Below, one piece after another: positions 8,078 to 18,500 of a DNA stretch of 38,799 nt (position 1 is its first letter; every line of letters begins with the position of its first letter). Source of the stretch: an uncultured Nitrosomonas sp. (GTDB lineage Bacteria; Pseudomonadota; Gammaproteobacteria; Burkholderiales; Nitrosomonadaceae). A program made the position numbers and the translations under genes. The stretch spans positions 1-38,799 of the forward strand of contig CADEDJ010000012.1 of assembly GCA_902826055.1 (NCBI GenBank), read 5' to 3'. The notes below the pieces were generated by a model. It made no database searches and had not been told where the DNA came from. It saw only the letters and a program-made list of their open reading frames with translations.

Positions 8078-9439
8078 TTACTTGTGTTGCTGTAGAGGGA
8101 TAAAGTAACTAGCAACGTTTCTTAGATCATCTAACACCAGTGTGCCAGCAGCCAATTGCAAGCGCAGATAGGCGAGCAGATAGTCGTATCTTGCTTGGGC
8201 TAGGTCACGGCGAGCTGTATGTAATTGTTGTTGTGCGTCCAAGAGATTAAGATTGATTCTTATGCCACCCCGAATACTTTTTTCTGTTGCCGCAATCAGC
8301 AACTCAGCTGATTTGACTGCTAATTCGAGAGATTCAATTTTTTTTACGCCACTTAAGAGTAAATTATATTGTTTACGTAATTCGACAATTACTTTATCGG
8401 TAATAGCGTCTAAGTCAGCTGCTGCACGCGCATGATTAGCTTTTGCCTGTGCTGCGATCGCATTGACACGGCCACCCGTATATAGTGGAAAATTGACTTC
8501 GATGCCGATTGTACCCAGGCTGACATCACGATCAGCGGTAATAAACGATCCCGCTTTATTGCGCGTTAAACTACCAACGAGATCGACGCGGGGAGCATGT
8601 CCGGCATGGCTTCTTCTGATTTCTTCCTTTCCAGATGCTACTGTATGGCGTTGCGTGACCAATTCGGCGTTGCGATCCAGTGCTAAAGCATGCCAGCTGT
8701 CATAATCCTGCAAGTGAATGGAGCGAGAACTGAATGTATCAGCTAGGCGATCCAACTGGTTGATTTTTTGTCCGATGATTGATTCAAGCTTGAGTTGAGC
8801 AACTTGCAAGACATCTTTTGCCTCGATCACGCGTGCTTGTGCGATAGCATGTTTCGATTGTGTTTCAAGCACATCTGTAGTTGTGCCCTCGCCTTTTTGT
8901 AGCATACGCTCATTAATCCGTTTCAGCTCTTCAAGTGAGTTGAGTTGCGTTTCTGCTAACCTGACATGCTCTTGCGCGAGCAATGTTTCGACATAAGCTT
9001 CCACCAAGCGTACAACGAGTTGCTGGCTGCGCCCGGTAAACTTGGCACGACTGGAATCTGCCTCTGCTTTTCCTTTGCGGTAACCTGCAATTGCTTCCAT
9101 ATTGATCAAAGGCTGACGCAGCGTTAAGGTACTTATTTGGCTGTCAAATGTTAGGGGTTCAGTAGTTATGATTCCGCCCCTCAGATTGTTAGGCTGCGTT
9201 ATTGTTCCAGAGCTTGTACTTTGTGAATGGGTAATCGACAAATTCGGGAGCAAACTTGCAAGACCGATGGCTTCAGCTTGTTGTCCAGCTTCATTTTCAT
9301 GAAAAGCGGCGCGATAAATAGGATCATGATGCAATGCAGCTTCGTATGCATCAAGCAAACTCATGGCCCATGCATGGTTAATTGAGCCAAACAGAATAAT
9401 GCAGCTTAAAACAGTAAGCGTTTTATGCATCAATGACAT
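8078..9439 (-). CDS. TolC-family outer membrane efflux/secretion protein
   Basis: This is the outer-membrane channel of a type I secretion system. The 453-residue precursor has a signal peptide (about 1-25, cleavage after AWA). Two outer-membrane efflux protein repeats follow, with long helices (for example the stretch around EAYVETLLAQEHVRLAETQL, and near the end RRDLAQARYDYLLAYLRLQLAAG) and the family's PLYTGG motif. Length is normal for the TolC/PrtF/LapE group. It follows the HlyD-like adaptor gene by five bases and the ABC protein gene before that, so the three make a complete exporter. The likely substrate is the S-layer-like protein at 23660. Confidence 0.9.
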   Translation of the reverse strand: MSLMHKTLTVLSCIILFGSINHAWAMSLLDAYEAALHHDPIYRAAFHENEAGQQAEAIGLASLLPNLSITHSQSTSSGTITQPNNLRGGIITTEPLTFDSQISTLTLRQPLINMEAIAGYRKGKAEADSSRAKFTGRSQQLVVRLVEAYVETLLAQEHVRLAETQLNSLEELKRINERMLQKGEGTTTDVLETQSKHAIAQARVIEAKDVLQVAQLKLESIIGQKINQLDRLADTFSSRSIHLQDYDSWHALALDRNAELVTQRHTVASGKEEIRRSHAGHAPRVDLVGSLTRNKAGSFITADRDVSLGTIGIEVNFPLYTGGRVNAIAAQAKANHARAAADLDAITDKVIVELRKQYNLLLSGVKKIESLELAVKSAELLIAATEKSIRGGIRINLNLLDAQQQLHTARRDLAQARYDYLLAYLRLQLAAGTLVLDDLRNVASYFIPLQQHK

Positions 9440-9444
9440 AACGG

Positions 9445-10797
9445 TTATTCTTCGCTCATGGACGAATGGACGCGATCCAGTATTGGTTTGAATAAATAAC
9501 TCATCAATGATCGCTCGCCTGTTTTGATAAATACTTCCACCGGCATACCCGCCCTAATTTGCTGATCAAATAATTTTTTCATACCTTCCGGTGTCACTTT
9601 TGCCTTGATAGTGTAATAAGGAAGCCCAGTGCGCTCATCGGTTAAACGATCTGCAGATACTTGAGTGACAATACCCGGAATATTGGGTGTTTTCTTTTGA
9701 TTAAGTGCAGAAAAGATCAAATCAACCTGGAGATCGATATGTACGCGGTCAATCAAGTGTACAGGTACTTGTCCCGTAATAATTAGCATATCGTCGCGCG
9801 GAACGATGTCCATCAACTTAAATCCCGGTCCTATAATACCCCCGACAGTAAATACATTCATGCCCACCACGGTACCAGCGACAGGTGCTTTAACTTCAAT
9901 GTTAGCCAATTCAAAATCTTGTCCGTACAAGCGACTGCTCAGGGCCTCAGTTTCTCGTTGCACATCAGATAGCTTTTGCCGTACTTCTTTTTGATTCTCT
10001 TCAAGTCGGTGAATGCGGCGTTGTTCCGATTCCGCGATTTGACGCTGAATGCGACCGATATTACCGGTATCGGCAGAAATTTCTCCCAAGAGTTGGGTGT
10101 AAGTACGTTCGACATCAAGTACACGATTGCGAGGAACAAAACCATCTTTTGATAGATCGCGTAGATTGACAAGTTGTTCTTCAAGGAATTTTAGTTGTTG
10201 ATTCTTGCTGACCTTGGATGCTTTAAGTCCGCGTATCTGCATTTTTAAACCGGCGGTAATTTCATCAAGGGCGGCTATTTCATGGCGTAGCGCGGATTTT
10301 CTGGATGTGAACAATTGATTTTGTATAATAATATTGTTGGCGATACGCGGATCACTTTGCTGTGATAATAAATCTTCAGGAAAGGCAATGGTATCTTTAC
10401 CGTCACGTTCCGCCAGTAAGCGTGCTTCGATAGCACGCGCCGCAAAGAGCTGGCTTCGAGTTATCTCGGCCTGTGCTTTGATCTGGACATCATTCATACG
10501 TACCAGTACTTGACCCAATTCGACTTGATCGCCTTCTTTAACCAAAATGCTATCAATAATACCGCCGGTTTGATGCTGAACCGCTTGCAGGTGGCTAGCC
10601 ACTGCTACTGTGCCTGTGATCGGAACGCCTTTGTCAAGCGGAGCGAAAGATGCCCACAGGATAAACCCCCCGAAACCGGCTAAAACAATCCACCAACCTA
10701 AACGAGTATGCACGGTTTCATCCGTTTCTACTCGGCTAGAATGGTCGATTGCAACGTTATCAATGACTATTTCTTTATCTTTTGCGACAAGCTTCAT
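9445..10797 (-). CDS. HlyD/PrtE-family type I secretion periplasmic adaptor
   Basis: This is the membrane fusion protein of a type I secretion system, joining the inner-membrane ABC protein to the TolC-like channel. It has 450 residues with a short cytoplasmic N-terminus (1-33), one transmembrane helix (34-52), and a split lipoyl/biotinyl-like domain (VQHQTGGIIDSILVKEGDQV in the first half, IEVKAPVAGTVVGM in the second). A long coiled-coil hairpin lies between the halves, and a beta-barrel domain follows. Length and layout fit the PrtE/AprE/LapC branch. It lies between the ABC protein (42 bases) and the TolC-like gene (5 bases). Confidence 0.92.
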   Translation of the reverse strand: MKLVAKDKEIVIDNVAIDHSSRVETDETVHTRLGWWIVLAGFGGFILWASFAPLDKGVPITGTVAVASHLQAVQHQTGGIIDSILVKEGDQVELGQVLVRMNDVQIKAQAEITRSQLFAARAIEARLLAERDGKDTIAFPEDLLSQQSDPRIANNIIIQNQLFTSRKSALRHEIAALDEITAGLKMQIRGLKASKVSKNQQLKFLEEQLVNLRDLSKDGFVPRNRVLDVERTYTQLLGEISADTGNIGRIQRQIAESEQRRIHRLEENQKEVRQKLSDVQRETEALSSRLYGQDFELANIEVKAPVAGTVVGMNVFTVGGIIGPGFKLMDIVPRDDMLIITGQVPVHLIDRVHIDLQVDLIFSALNQKKTPNIPGIVTQVSADRLTDERTGLPYYTIKAKVTPEGMKKLFDQQIRAGMPVEVFIKTGERSLMSYLFKPILDRVHSSMSEE

Positions 10798-10839
10798 TAT
10801 TCTTCCTGTTTACGAGTCGGTGTCTCTTAATTCGTAATA

Positions 10840-12633
10840 TCACAATTTAGTTTCTGAACCTGCTGCGTTGGCAGTTTGGCCTGCTTGATCTTGAGCGGTT
10901 TGCTTATTCGCTTCTTGTTGTGACTGCAAAGATTTTTGCAGTTGCTGTTGCTGTTTTGAGAGTTTTTCGATAACTTGATTGGTCGGGCCAAACATTTTCG
11001 CTACACCGTCCTGTAATAATAACAACTTAGTGGTTACACTAATAATACTGGTGCGATGTGTAATGAGGACAATAGTTTTGCCACGTTTTTTTAGATCAAT
11101 CAATGCAGCCAATAATGCTTGTTCACCTACATCGTCCAGATTTGAATTGGGTTCATCGAGAACAATTAATGACGGATCATCGTACATAGTACGCGCTAAG
11201 CCAAGGCGCTGTTTCTGTCCACCCGATAAGCCTGCACCGCCATCACCGAGCGGTGTGTCGTAGCCTTCCGGCATGTTCAGAATCATTTCATGCACGCCTG
11301 CACGCTTAGCAGCCAGAATGACTTTCTCAGCATCGATTTCTCCAAAGCGTGCGATATTTTCTGAAACAGTGCCGGCAAATAATTCGATATCTTGCGGTAG
11401 ATAGCCAATATGGGGTCCCAACTCATCTTTATTCCAAAGATAAACATCAGCACCATCAAGTCTTACTTTTCCGGCTGTCGCTGGCCATACACCGACTAGT
11501 AAGCGTGCAAGTGTGGATTTTCCCGAGCCGCTGGGGCCGATGATACCGAGTACCTCACCGGCTCCTAGCGAGAAATTTAACCCTTTGATCACCGGAACTT
11601 TTCCGCCAGGCGGTATGGCAGTGACATTTTCAACATTAATTGTGCCTTTAGGTTTGGGTAAAGCCATGCCTGCTTCGCGGGCAGGATTTTGCTCGAGCAG
11701 TTTGGTTAAGCGCTCATAGGCGCTTCGCGTGCTGCCGATTTGTTTCCATACGCTGATCAGCAACTGAACAGGTGCGATGGCTCTGCCTAATAAAATTGAA
11801 CCGGCAATCATCATTCCGGGCGTAATGCTGTTTTCCAACACCAGTAAGGCACCTAGCCCCAGCATCAGTGATTGTAATGCAACTGTAAACGATTTGGACA
11901 ATGCAGTAACAATGCCAGACTTTTCGCTGGCTTCGGCCTGCAGATTCAGAAAACGGCTATGCAATTTATACCAGCGGGATTGTATATTGGGCAGCATACC
12001 CATCGCTTCGATTACTTCGGCGTTACGTAGATTATTGGAGGCTATATTGGTAGAGGCAATAGCCATTGTATTGGCGTCAGCGAGGGGTTTATGTGACACT
12101 TTTTCATTGATATACGCCAGTGTAATTAAGATCGAGGTACCGCATAAGGCAAATACCCCTAAAATGGGGTGAAACATGAAAATTACGATTAAAAAAATCG
12201 GAAACCACGGAGCATCAAAAAAAGCGAAAAGCGCATTACCGGTTAAAAATTGCCGCAGATTAGTGAGATCTTTTAGAGCTTGCCCGGCATTACCGTCCCC
12301 TTGTTTAAGACTTTGCTCAAAAGCGGCAGTGTAGACACGTTTATTCAATTTCATATCAAGCTGAGCACCCACTCGAATGAGTACAAAACTACGTACATAT
12401 TCCAATGCACCCATAAAAATATAAGCGCCCAGCATGATCAATGTCAGCATTAACAATGTCATTTCATTGCGACTGGTAAGCACACTATCATAGAGTTGCA
12501 ACATATAGATGGCGGGCATCAACATCAGCATGTTAATGACTGCGCTGAAAACACCAATATTGCGGAAAGTGCGTTTAAAACTGGCTAATACTTGCGCAAC
12601 TTCATTTTGTGGAGCTTTAAATTTGAATTTCAT
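10840..12633 (-). CDS. PrtD-family type I secretion ABC transporter (permease-ATPase)
   Basis: This is the energising component of the type I secretion system. It has 597 residues with an N-terminal membrane domain (about 20-300, starting FSAVINMLMLMPAIYMLQLYDSVL in character) and a C-terminal ATPase. The ATPase has Walker A GPSGSGKST (366-374), signature LSGGQ (469-473), Walker B LIVLDEP (489-495) and H-loop ITHR. There is no N-terminal C39 peptidase or C39-like domain, which is typical of the PrtD group that exports RTX proteins and proteases with uncleaved C-terminal signals. The last 45 residues form a Gln-rich tail. It is read in the same direction as the surface-polysaccharide genes upstream, 96 bases after the SDR gene. 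Confidence 0.93.
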   Translation of the reverse strand: MKFKFKAPQNEVAQVLASFKRTFRNIGVFSAVINMLMLMPAIYMLQLYDSVLTSRNEMTLLMLTLIMLGAYIFMGALEYVRSFVLIRVGAQLDMKLNKRVYTAAFEQSLKQGDGNAGQALKDLTNLRQFLTGNALFAFFDAPWFPIFLIVIFMFHPILGVFALCGTSILITLAYINEKVSHKPLADANTMAIASTNIASNNLRNAEVIEAMGMLPNIQSRWYKLHSRFLNLQAEASEKSGIVTALSKSFTVALQSLMLGLGALLVLENSITPGMMIAGSILLGRAIAPVQLLISVWKQIGSTRSAYERLTKLLEQNPAREAGMALPKPKGTINVENVTAIPPGGKVPVIKGLNFSLGAGEVLGIIGPSGSGKSTLARLLVGVWPATAGKVRLDGADVYLWNKDELGPHIGYLPQDIELFAGTVSENIARFGEIDAEKVILAAKRAGVHEMILNMPEGYDTPLGDGGAGLSGGQKQRLGLARTMYDDPSLIVLDEPNSNLDDVGEQALLAALIDLKKRGKTIVLITHRTSIISVTTKLLLLQDGVAKMFGPTNQVIEKLSKQQQQLQKSLQSQQEANKQTAQDQAGQTANAAGSETKL

Positions 12634-12729
12634 CTATGAAATGATAGAAAAATTGTATATGGGTAAGAAAGTGAATTGTCAGTAATTACAGTATGTTGAG
12701 TTGGTAATTGTAATTTTTGTTTATTGGTT

Positions 12730-13608
12730 TTAACTAGATATATCTTCCACGGTTAACTTAAATGGTCGCGGAGAAAAGCCTAAGTCCTGTCTTGCCGCTG
12801 AATTATCAAATATCAAATCTTGATTCATTCTTTCTGCCATCGCTGCAGTCCAATGACGATAACGGGGTAATGGCTGCAAACATGTTATTGCTATGCGAAA
12901 AAGCCACATGGGTATAGTCAATAGCCGAGGTGAGCGATCAAGTACTGTAAATATGCGTTTCACCATTTCACAATACGCTAGTGTTTCTCCACCTGTTAAG
13001 TTATAAGAGCAATTTGTCAAATTTACAGCATTTAATGCATAACAGCATGCTGAAGCAACATCTTCAGCATGAATGGGTTGCCGTAATCCCTGCGCTGATC
13101 CGAAAATCGGGAAGAACCCAAATCGACGGATAAATTGTGCGATTTCTGTAATATTTATATCACGACCATATCCATATATCAGAGTGGGACGCAAAATAAT
13201 CCATTCTATCTTGTGAGAAGTTGCCCATGTTTGCACGAGTTCCTCACCTTTAATCAATTGAAGTGCAATCTTTCTTTCATGGGGGTCGAATGAATTATTC
13301 TTGGTGAATCGGCTAGTAGAAGATAATACAACAATTCGTTGAATGCCATAAGCCAATAAAAGATCAAAATGGTCGTGTAATATCCAAATTGGAGCAGCGC
13401 ATATCCACAAAGGGATATTGTGTTTTACTGCATTTATTTTTACTGTTTGATGGCTAATCAACTGCTGCCATATAATTTGCGAATGAGTTTGTGTTACAGG
13501 GTGACGAGAGAAAGCAATAATAGGTCTTTGTTCTTTTAGTAATTTTCTCAGTATGCACTCACCCACTAAACTGGTTGCACCCAATACGCCTATTTGTTGT
13601 TTATCCAT
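12730..13608 (-). CDS. Atypical NAD(P)-dependent sugar epimerase/dehydratase-like SDR
   Basis: The 292-residue extended short-chain dehydrogenase-like protein has a Rossmann start, GVLGATSLVG (7-16), and the family's SST (96-98) and RPTLIYG (140-146) segments. The later GLRQPIHAEDVASAC segment fits sugar-nucleotide epimerases. The usual Tyr-x-x-x-Lys is not visible: residues 96-125, where it should be, contain no tyrosine and read DPHERKIALQLIK. This atypical subgroup often sits beside polysaccharide genes. It may be a non-standard epimerase or reductase, or a binding protein. Its start overlaps the end of the preceding GT2 gene by 8 bases, so the two are coupled. Confidence 0.78.
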   Translation of the reverse strand: MDKQQIGVLGATSLVGECILRKLLKEQRPIIAFSRHPVTQTHSQIIWQQLISHQTVKINAVKHNIPLWICAAPIWILHDHFDLLLAYGIQRIVVLSSTSRFTKNNSFDPHERKIALQLIKGEELVQTWATSHKIEWIILRPTLIYGYGRDINITEIAQFIRRFGFFPIFGSAQGLRQPIHAEDVASACCYALNAVNLTNCSYNLTGGETLAYCEMVKRIFTVLDRSPRLLTIPMWLFRIAITCLQPLPRYRHWTAAMAERMNQDLIFDNSAARQDLGFSPRPFKLTVEDISS

Positions 13609-14518
13609 GCTTAAACTTTATCATCTGGTAACATTTGCGGAGAGTATAAACCATGACTGTAGCAGCGAAACGAAGCCATACACCTGAGGTAACCAATACC
13701 ATTAATGCCCCCGGATATTGCTGGCGGAAGAATTTGCGATAAAAACGCAGCATGCCCTTGTGTTTGTGCCACGCGACAAAGAATGGCCGGGCGTGACTGC
13801 AAGTCCCTTGAAAATGGGTAACCGATGCATCAGGTACAAAAAAAATCTTCCAGTTTTTCAGTTTAAAACGCATACACCAATCGAGATCTTCACAGTGTAA
13901 AAAATAACCCTCATCCCACAAACCTACATCATCAATGGCTTTACGCCGTACCAGCATGAGTGCTCCTGATATTGCTTCGACTTCGGAAGATGCGCGGGGT
14001 AACGGTTGTTTGTCCAGATGAAAATCAAAAAACAGTTGTGGTGCGTATTTTTCCAAATGATATAAGCTGAAGGCACGTACAAACGCCCGCCAAGGTGTTG
14101 GAATGGCGCGCCGTGCGCCGCCTTGTTCGGAGCCATCTGGATTGACCAGATAACCACCGACCATGCCGATGGATAGGTCTGATTCCATGGTTTGCATCAT
14201 CCGCTGTAGTGAATCCTCACCTAAGATGCAGTCGGGATTCAGAAAAAGGGTATATGCGTGTGTTGATGCTGCAATACCTATATTGCAACCGGCAGCAAAG
14301 CCAGAATTTTTTTCATTAATAATTATTTGTAGGCGAGTCTCTTTAGGAAAACAATGTCTTAGCTCTTCTATACTGAAGTCTGTCGATGCATTATCAATTA
14401 CTATGACGCTCTGTGCTTGTTCCAGGGCGGCGCGAACGCATTGAGTCAACAATAAACCTGCATTGTGATTTACGACCAATACAGACACAGGTTGTAGATG
14501 ACATATTTCAGAGTTCAT
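13601..14518 (-). CDS. GT2 glycosyltransferase (rhamnosyltransferase-like)
   Basis: The protein has 305 residues. The GT-A fold begins with VSVLVVNHNAG, then VIVIDNASTD and NSGFAAGCNIG. The DXD position reads NPDC (about residue 98), and the acceptor-site region has HCEDLDWCMRFK. The C-terminal 30 residues are hydrophobic/basic and probably associate with the membrane. It resembles WbbL-type transferases that add deoxyhexose to lipid-linked glycans on the cytoplasmic face. It is followed with overlap by the SDR gene and preceded by another GT2 gene 20 bases away. Donor and acceptor cannot be read from sequence. Confidence 0.88.
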   Translation of the reverse strand: MNSEICHLQPVSVLVVNHNAGLLLTQCVRAALEQAQSVIVIDNASTDFSIEELRHCFPKETRLQIIINEKNSGFAAGCNIGIAASTHAYTLFLNPDCILGEDSLQRMMQTMESDLSIGMVGGYLVNPDGSEQGGARRAIPTPWRAFVRAFSLYHLEKYAPQLFFDFHLDKQPLPRASSEVEAISGALMLVRRKAIDDVGLWDEGYFLHCEDLDWCMRFKLKNWKIFFVPDASVTHFQGTCSHARPFFVAWHKHKGMLRFYRKFFRQQYPGALMVLVTSGVWLRFAATVMVYTLRKCYQMIKFKHG

Positions 14519-14538
14519 TGAAATTTTTCTAACGGAAT

Positions 14539-15462
14539 TTATAGTTTTCCCATCTGCTTGTGCAATCCATCTTTTAAGCCTTTTAGCATCATACGTAAAT
14601 TGGCTAGACGATTAGGGGAAAAAATAGTGAAAAAAAATATAAAGCAGAGTGTGCGTAATTTATCGGCTCGCTTCCATGCTACCGGCATATAAGGCCGCTG
14701 CCACAGTGAAACGCTATTTCTGAACATGTAGTAATAACGGAAAGGTTGATGAAAAGGAATGGAACGCCAGCGCCCCCACCAGATACGCATTTGCCTGTCT
14801 CCCAAGGCGTGCTGCATGAAGGCATGACAAACGCCATACATTTCAAATCCTTTGGATTTGGCACGGAAGCACCACTCGGTATCAATGTGATCAATAAACA
14901 GATCTTCATCCATATCACCAATCTGATTTAGTGATTTTAGGGAGATTAATGATCCTGATGATATTAGAAAATCGGTTTGCACATAATCGGTGGTATCGTC
15001 ACAAACTAATCGTGTCAGCCCAAACTGATTAATGCGAACAAACTGTGATAATTGCGCAGTTGCAAGGTCGAGATAGCGGGGCCCAACAACACAAACTGCT
15101 TTTTCCTGGCCTTCAAGATACACAAAGACACCATAGAGCTTGTCCAACATATCGGATTCAGGAATGCTGTCATGATCCAGCAGCAGAACAAAAGTCGCGT
15201 TTAGGCTACGAGCAATTGATATTCCAACGTTATAAGCCTTACCGACACCATAATTGTGTTCCAATGCTATCAAGTTGATCTTGTTATATTCTTTTGTTTT
15301 TAAGGAGCGAATAATATCGGCAATGTCAGTATTGGAGGCATTATCAACTATGACGATAGTTTTGACTTGAGGCAGTAATTGGTTAAGACTTGCTAAAAGT
15401 GTTTCTCTGACAGGGTTGTAAGTAACAATGATAGGTATAACATCAGCATAAATTTTATCCAA
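14539..15462 (-). CDS. GT2 glycosyltransferase (rhamnosyltransferase-like)
   Basis: The protein has 307 residues with PIIVTYNP at the start, IVIVDNASN, NYGVGKAYNVGI and the metal-binding motif LDHDS (about residues 95-99). IDHIDTEWCFRAKSKG follows, and then the HALGDRQMRIWWGRW region seen in RfbF-like rhamnosyltransferases. The C-terminus is basic with a hydrophobic stretch. The start is a TTG at 15462; an in-frame stop lies two codons upstream, so no longer form is possible. It belongs to the surface-glycan run, between the 1211-residue fusion gene and the next GT2 gene. Confidence 0.88.
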   Translation of the reverse strand: MDKIYADVIPIIVTYNPVRETLLASLNQLLPQVKTIVIVDNASNTDIADIIRSLKTKEYNKINLIALEHNYGVGKAYNVGISIARSLNATFVLLLDHDSIPESDMLDKLYGVFVYLEGQEKAVCVVGPRYLDLATAQLSQFVRINQFGLTRLVCDDTTDYVQTDFLISSGSLISLKSLNQIGDMDEDLFIDHIDTEWCFRAKSKGFEMYGVCHAFMQHALGDRQMRIWWGRWRSIPFHQPFRYYYMFRNSVSLWQRPYMPVAWKRADKLRTLCFIFFFTIFSPNRLANLRMMLKGLKDGLHKQMGKL

Positions 15463-15584
15463 AGCTTACGATCCGCAATTAAATTAAATATCGGTTAACC
15501 GTAACTTATTTAGACTTTTTGCATTTTATTGCGGGCTAGCCTAAGTAAAACGATATCCATGGGTACAGATTTTAGATTGTATAT

Positions 15585-18500
15585 TTAGCTACTCAGAGTT
15601 TCTACTCTTGGGGGAGTTGCTAACGAAAAATCTTCTTGCTCCAGTGTTAGATTCGGGTTGTAGGCGGGGTCATTAAATAACAAATCTCCCCAGCGCAATT
15701 TCATATACTGTGTTTCTTTTGCAAAGCGAGCTTGCTTTTCCGGTGTATTGTCATAACCGCGGCTTGCGGATTCATGGTGATAAAGTTCGGCATATGGCGT
15801 CCAAATATTGTGGTAGCCGGCGTCTTGCACGCGAAGACAAAAATCGACATCGTTGAATGCTATCGGTAAATTCATTTCATCTAATCCACCGACTTGTTCA
15901 TAGATAGATTTTTTTATTACCAGGCAGGCAGCGCTCACGGCGGAGAAGGAACTGATAAGATGCGTACGACCGAAGTAACCATGGCGAGATTTGGGAAAGT
16001 GATAATGTGCATGACCAGCCACACGATCCGCTCCTAGCCCCAAAATAATGCCTGCATGTTGCAGCGTGTTATCAGGATAAAGAAGTTTTGCACCAACGGC
16101 ACCCACATCAGGTTGCAATGCAATAGCGACCATTTCGGACAACCAGTCTGGAGAAATGATCTCAAGATCATTATTAAGTAGCCCAATCAATTCTCCTGAC
16201 GCTGCATGTACCGCATTATTATTCAGGGCAGAAAAATTGAAAGGGCGGTCATCTCTGATGACCCGCACTCGTCCCTCAGACGTCAATTGATGCAAATATC
16301 GCAAAGTGGCCGGATCATTCGAGTCATTATCGATGATCAGTATTTCATAATTTTGGTAAGTAGTCTTTTCAATAATGCTAGTGATACATTGACGAATGAG
16401 TTGTAACCCATTTCTGGTAGGAATGATCAGGCTAACTCTTGGTTGTGATTCGGGTAAGGAATAGTGGATGCGGTAACCAAACGCCGTGGACACTGCGTGC
16501 GCATCGATTTTTTTACGTTTAAAATGATCATTGAGCGCTTTCTCTCCTGCCAGCACAGCGTACGGCTTTAAATTTGAAGAAAGCGCCGTACTGCTGTCAT
16601 GTATTCTCCAATGATAGAGTATTCGTGGGATATGCCATATCTGCTCGGGAGAAATCAATTCCGTACAGCGCAAAGCGAGATCATAATCTTGTGAACCCTC
16701 AAAACCTACTCTGAAGCCACCGGCTTTCTTTACCAGACTGGTACGATACACGCCGAGATGCGAGATAAGGTTTTGTGAGTAAAACAGTGCCTTATTCCAG
16801 TTACATTTAAAGTAAGGAGAAAGTCTATTTCCTTTAGCATCTATCTTATCTTCATCCGAGTAAATCAATTCCACATTACTTTTTTTCTGTAGAGCTTCCA
16901 CTACCCAGAATAAAGCATGCTCACTCAATAGATCATCGTGATCCAATAGTGCGATCCATTCTCCATGCGCAATTTCCAGTGCGCTATTGGAAGCTGCTGA
17001 TATATGGCCATTTTCCTCGCGATATACTACTTTAATACGGGTATCTTGCGTTTTATAGCGCTCCAGAATGGGGCGAGTGGTAGTGTCAGTCGAAGCATCG
17101 TCAGCAATGCAAAGTTCCCAGTGCGGATAGATTTGTTTGCGTACCGATTCAATCGATTGGATTAACCATTCTGGATTTGAGTTGTACGTGGGCATTACTA
17201 TTGAAATCATTGGCTGATACGGAAAGCTTTGTATGTGAACGCGCATTGCCGTGCGCAATTTATCGTTCATAGTATCGTAATGACGAATCCATTCTTGATA
17301 ATTAAAAAATTGGATGATTTTGTTGAGTAATGGTTTTACACCTTCTTGTTGCAAAATAGCGTAGATTCTTTTGATTAACCCTCTTAGGTTGCTGTGGTAT
17401 TTTAAGGTGTATTGAATTTTCTGCCATAGTGACCAGAATTGCTTTCTCTTCAGGCCTAACCATCGTAGCGGGCCGGTGATTTGCCAACTGGTTGAGAGGA
17501 AGATTTCGTGCAGTGTTTTTTCATGATCGGATAGCTGCTTGCACTGATGATCAATGTGCAATTGTTGATCTTTTAATTGTTGTTCTTGATTGTTTATGTG
17601 TATTCCTAGATTTCTTAACTGCGCTTCTTGATTTTTTAACAGTTGTTCGCAGTTTTGAGATTGTTCCTCTAGATTTCTTAATTGTTGCTCTTGGTTTCTG
17701 ATGTGTTGTTGTTGCTCCTTGATTTGTTGCTCATTCATTCGATTCTGACGGACAGTTGACATTAACTGGAGGAGCTGATCTTTTTGTAAACGAGGAAGCC
17801 ATTTGTTAAAAATTATCAAACTGGCCTTTTCGGCTTTTCGCGCATCCGCATTGACACCAAAACCAGACTGCCGGGTAATGCGGTAAGCCGCACTTAACCT
17901 GTCAATGAAAAGAAAATCTGTGAATGTTGATGCTTGCAGCCAGAAATCCCAGTCTTCGAAAAGATCGAGTGATTCGTCTACAGCGCAACCACGATCGAGC
18001 AATTCTCTGGAAAACAAGGCGGAATGAATGGGGATGTAATTTCCCGCGATGAGTTGTATTGAATTGTACGGGGTTATAAATTGAGTCGGCAGGGGATGAT
18101 TGTTTTCATCGACGCATTTTGTACCACTATAAACGACTTTTATGTCGGGGTTATTGATGATTGCTTGTACCAATCTTTCGATATGATCCGCTTCAAACCA
18201 GTCATCATCATCGAGGAAAATCAGATAGCTGCCTTTTGCTTCCTGCAAACCGATGTTTGCCGCCCGGCTGCGGCCGGATTGTTCATCGGTTCCAACCATA
18301 CGCAGCGGGAAACGTCCGCACCAATTGTCCATTTTGCGATGGTTAATACCTTTGGCATTAACGATAACGACTTCGATATTCGTATAAGCTTGCAAAGCAA
18401 CAGAATCCAGTGCATCAGATAGGGTGGGGCGATCAATACTGCGGATAATGACGCTAACCAGTGGTATGTCACTACTGCTATCGAGAGCCATTCCCAGAGC

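Noticed and set aside
17565..17697. Short tandem repeats that could suggest a CRISPR-like array
   Set aside because: The repeats are in frame, encode coiled-coil heptads, and lack uniform repeats or unique spacers.
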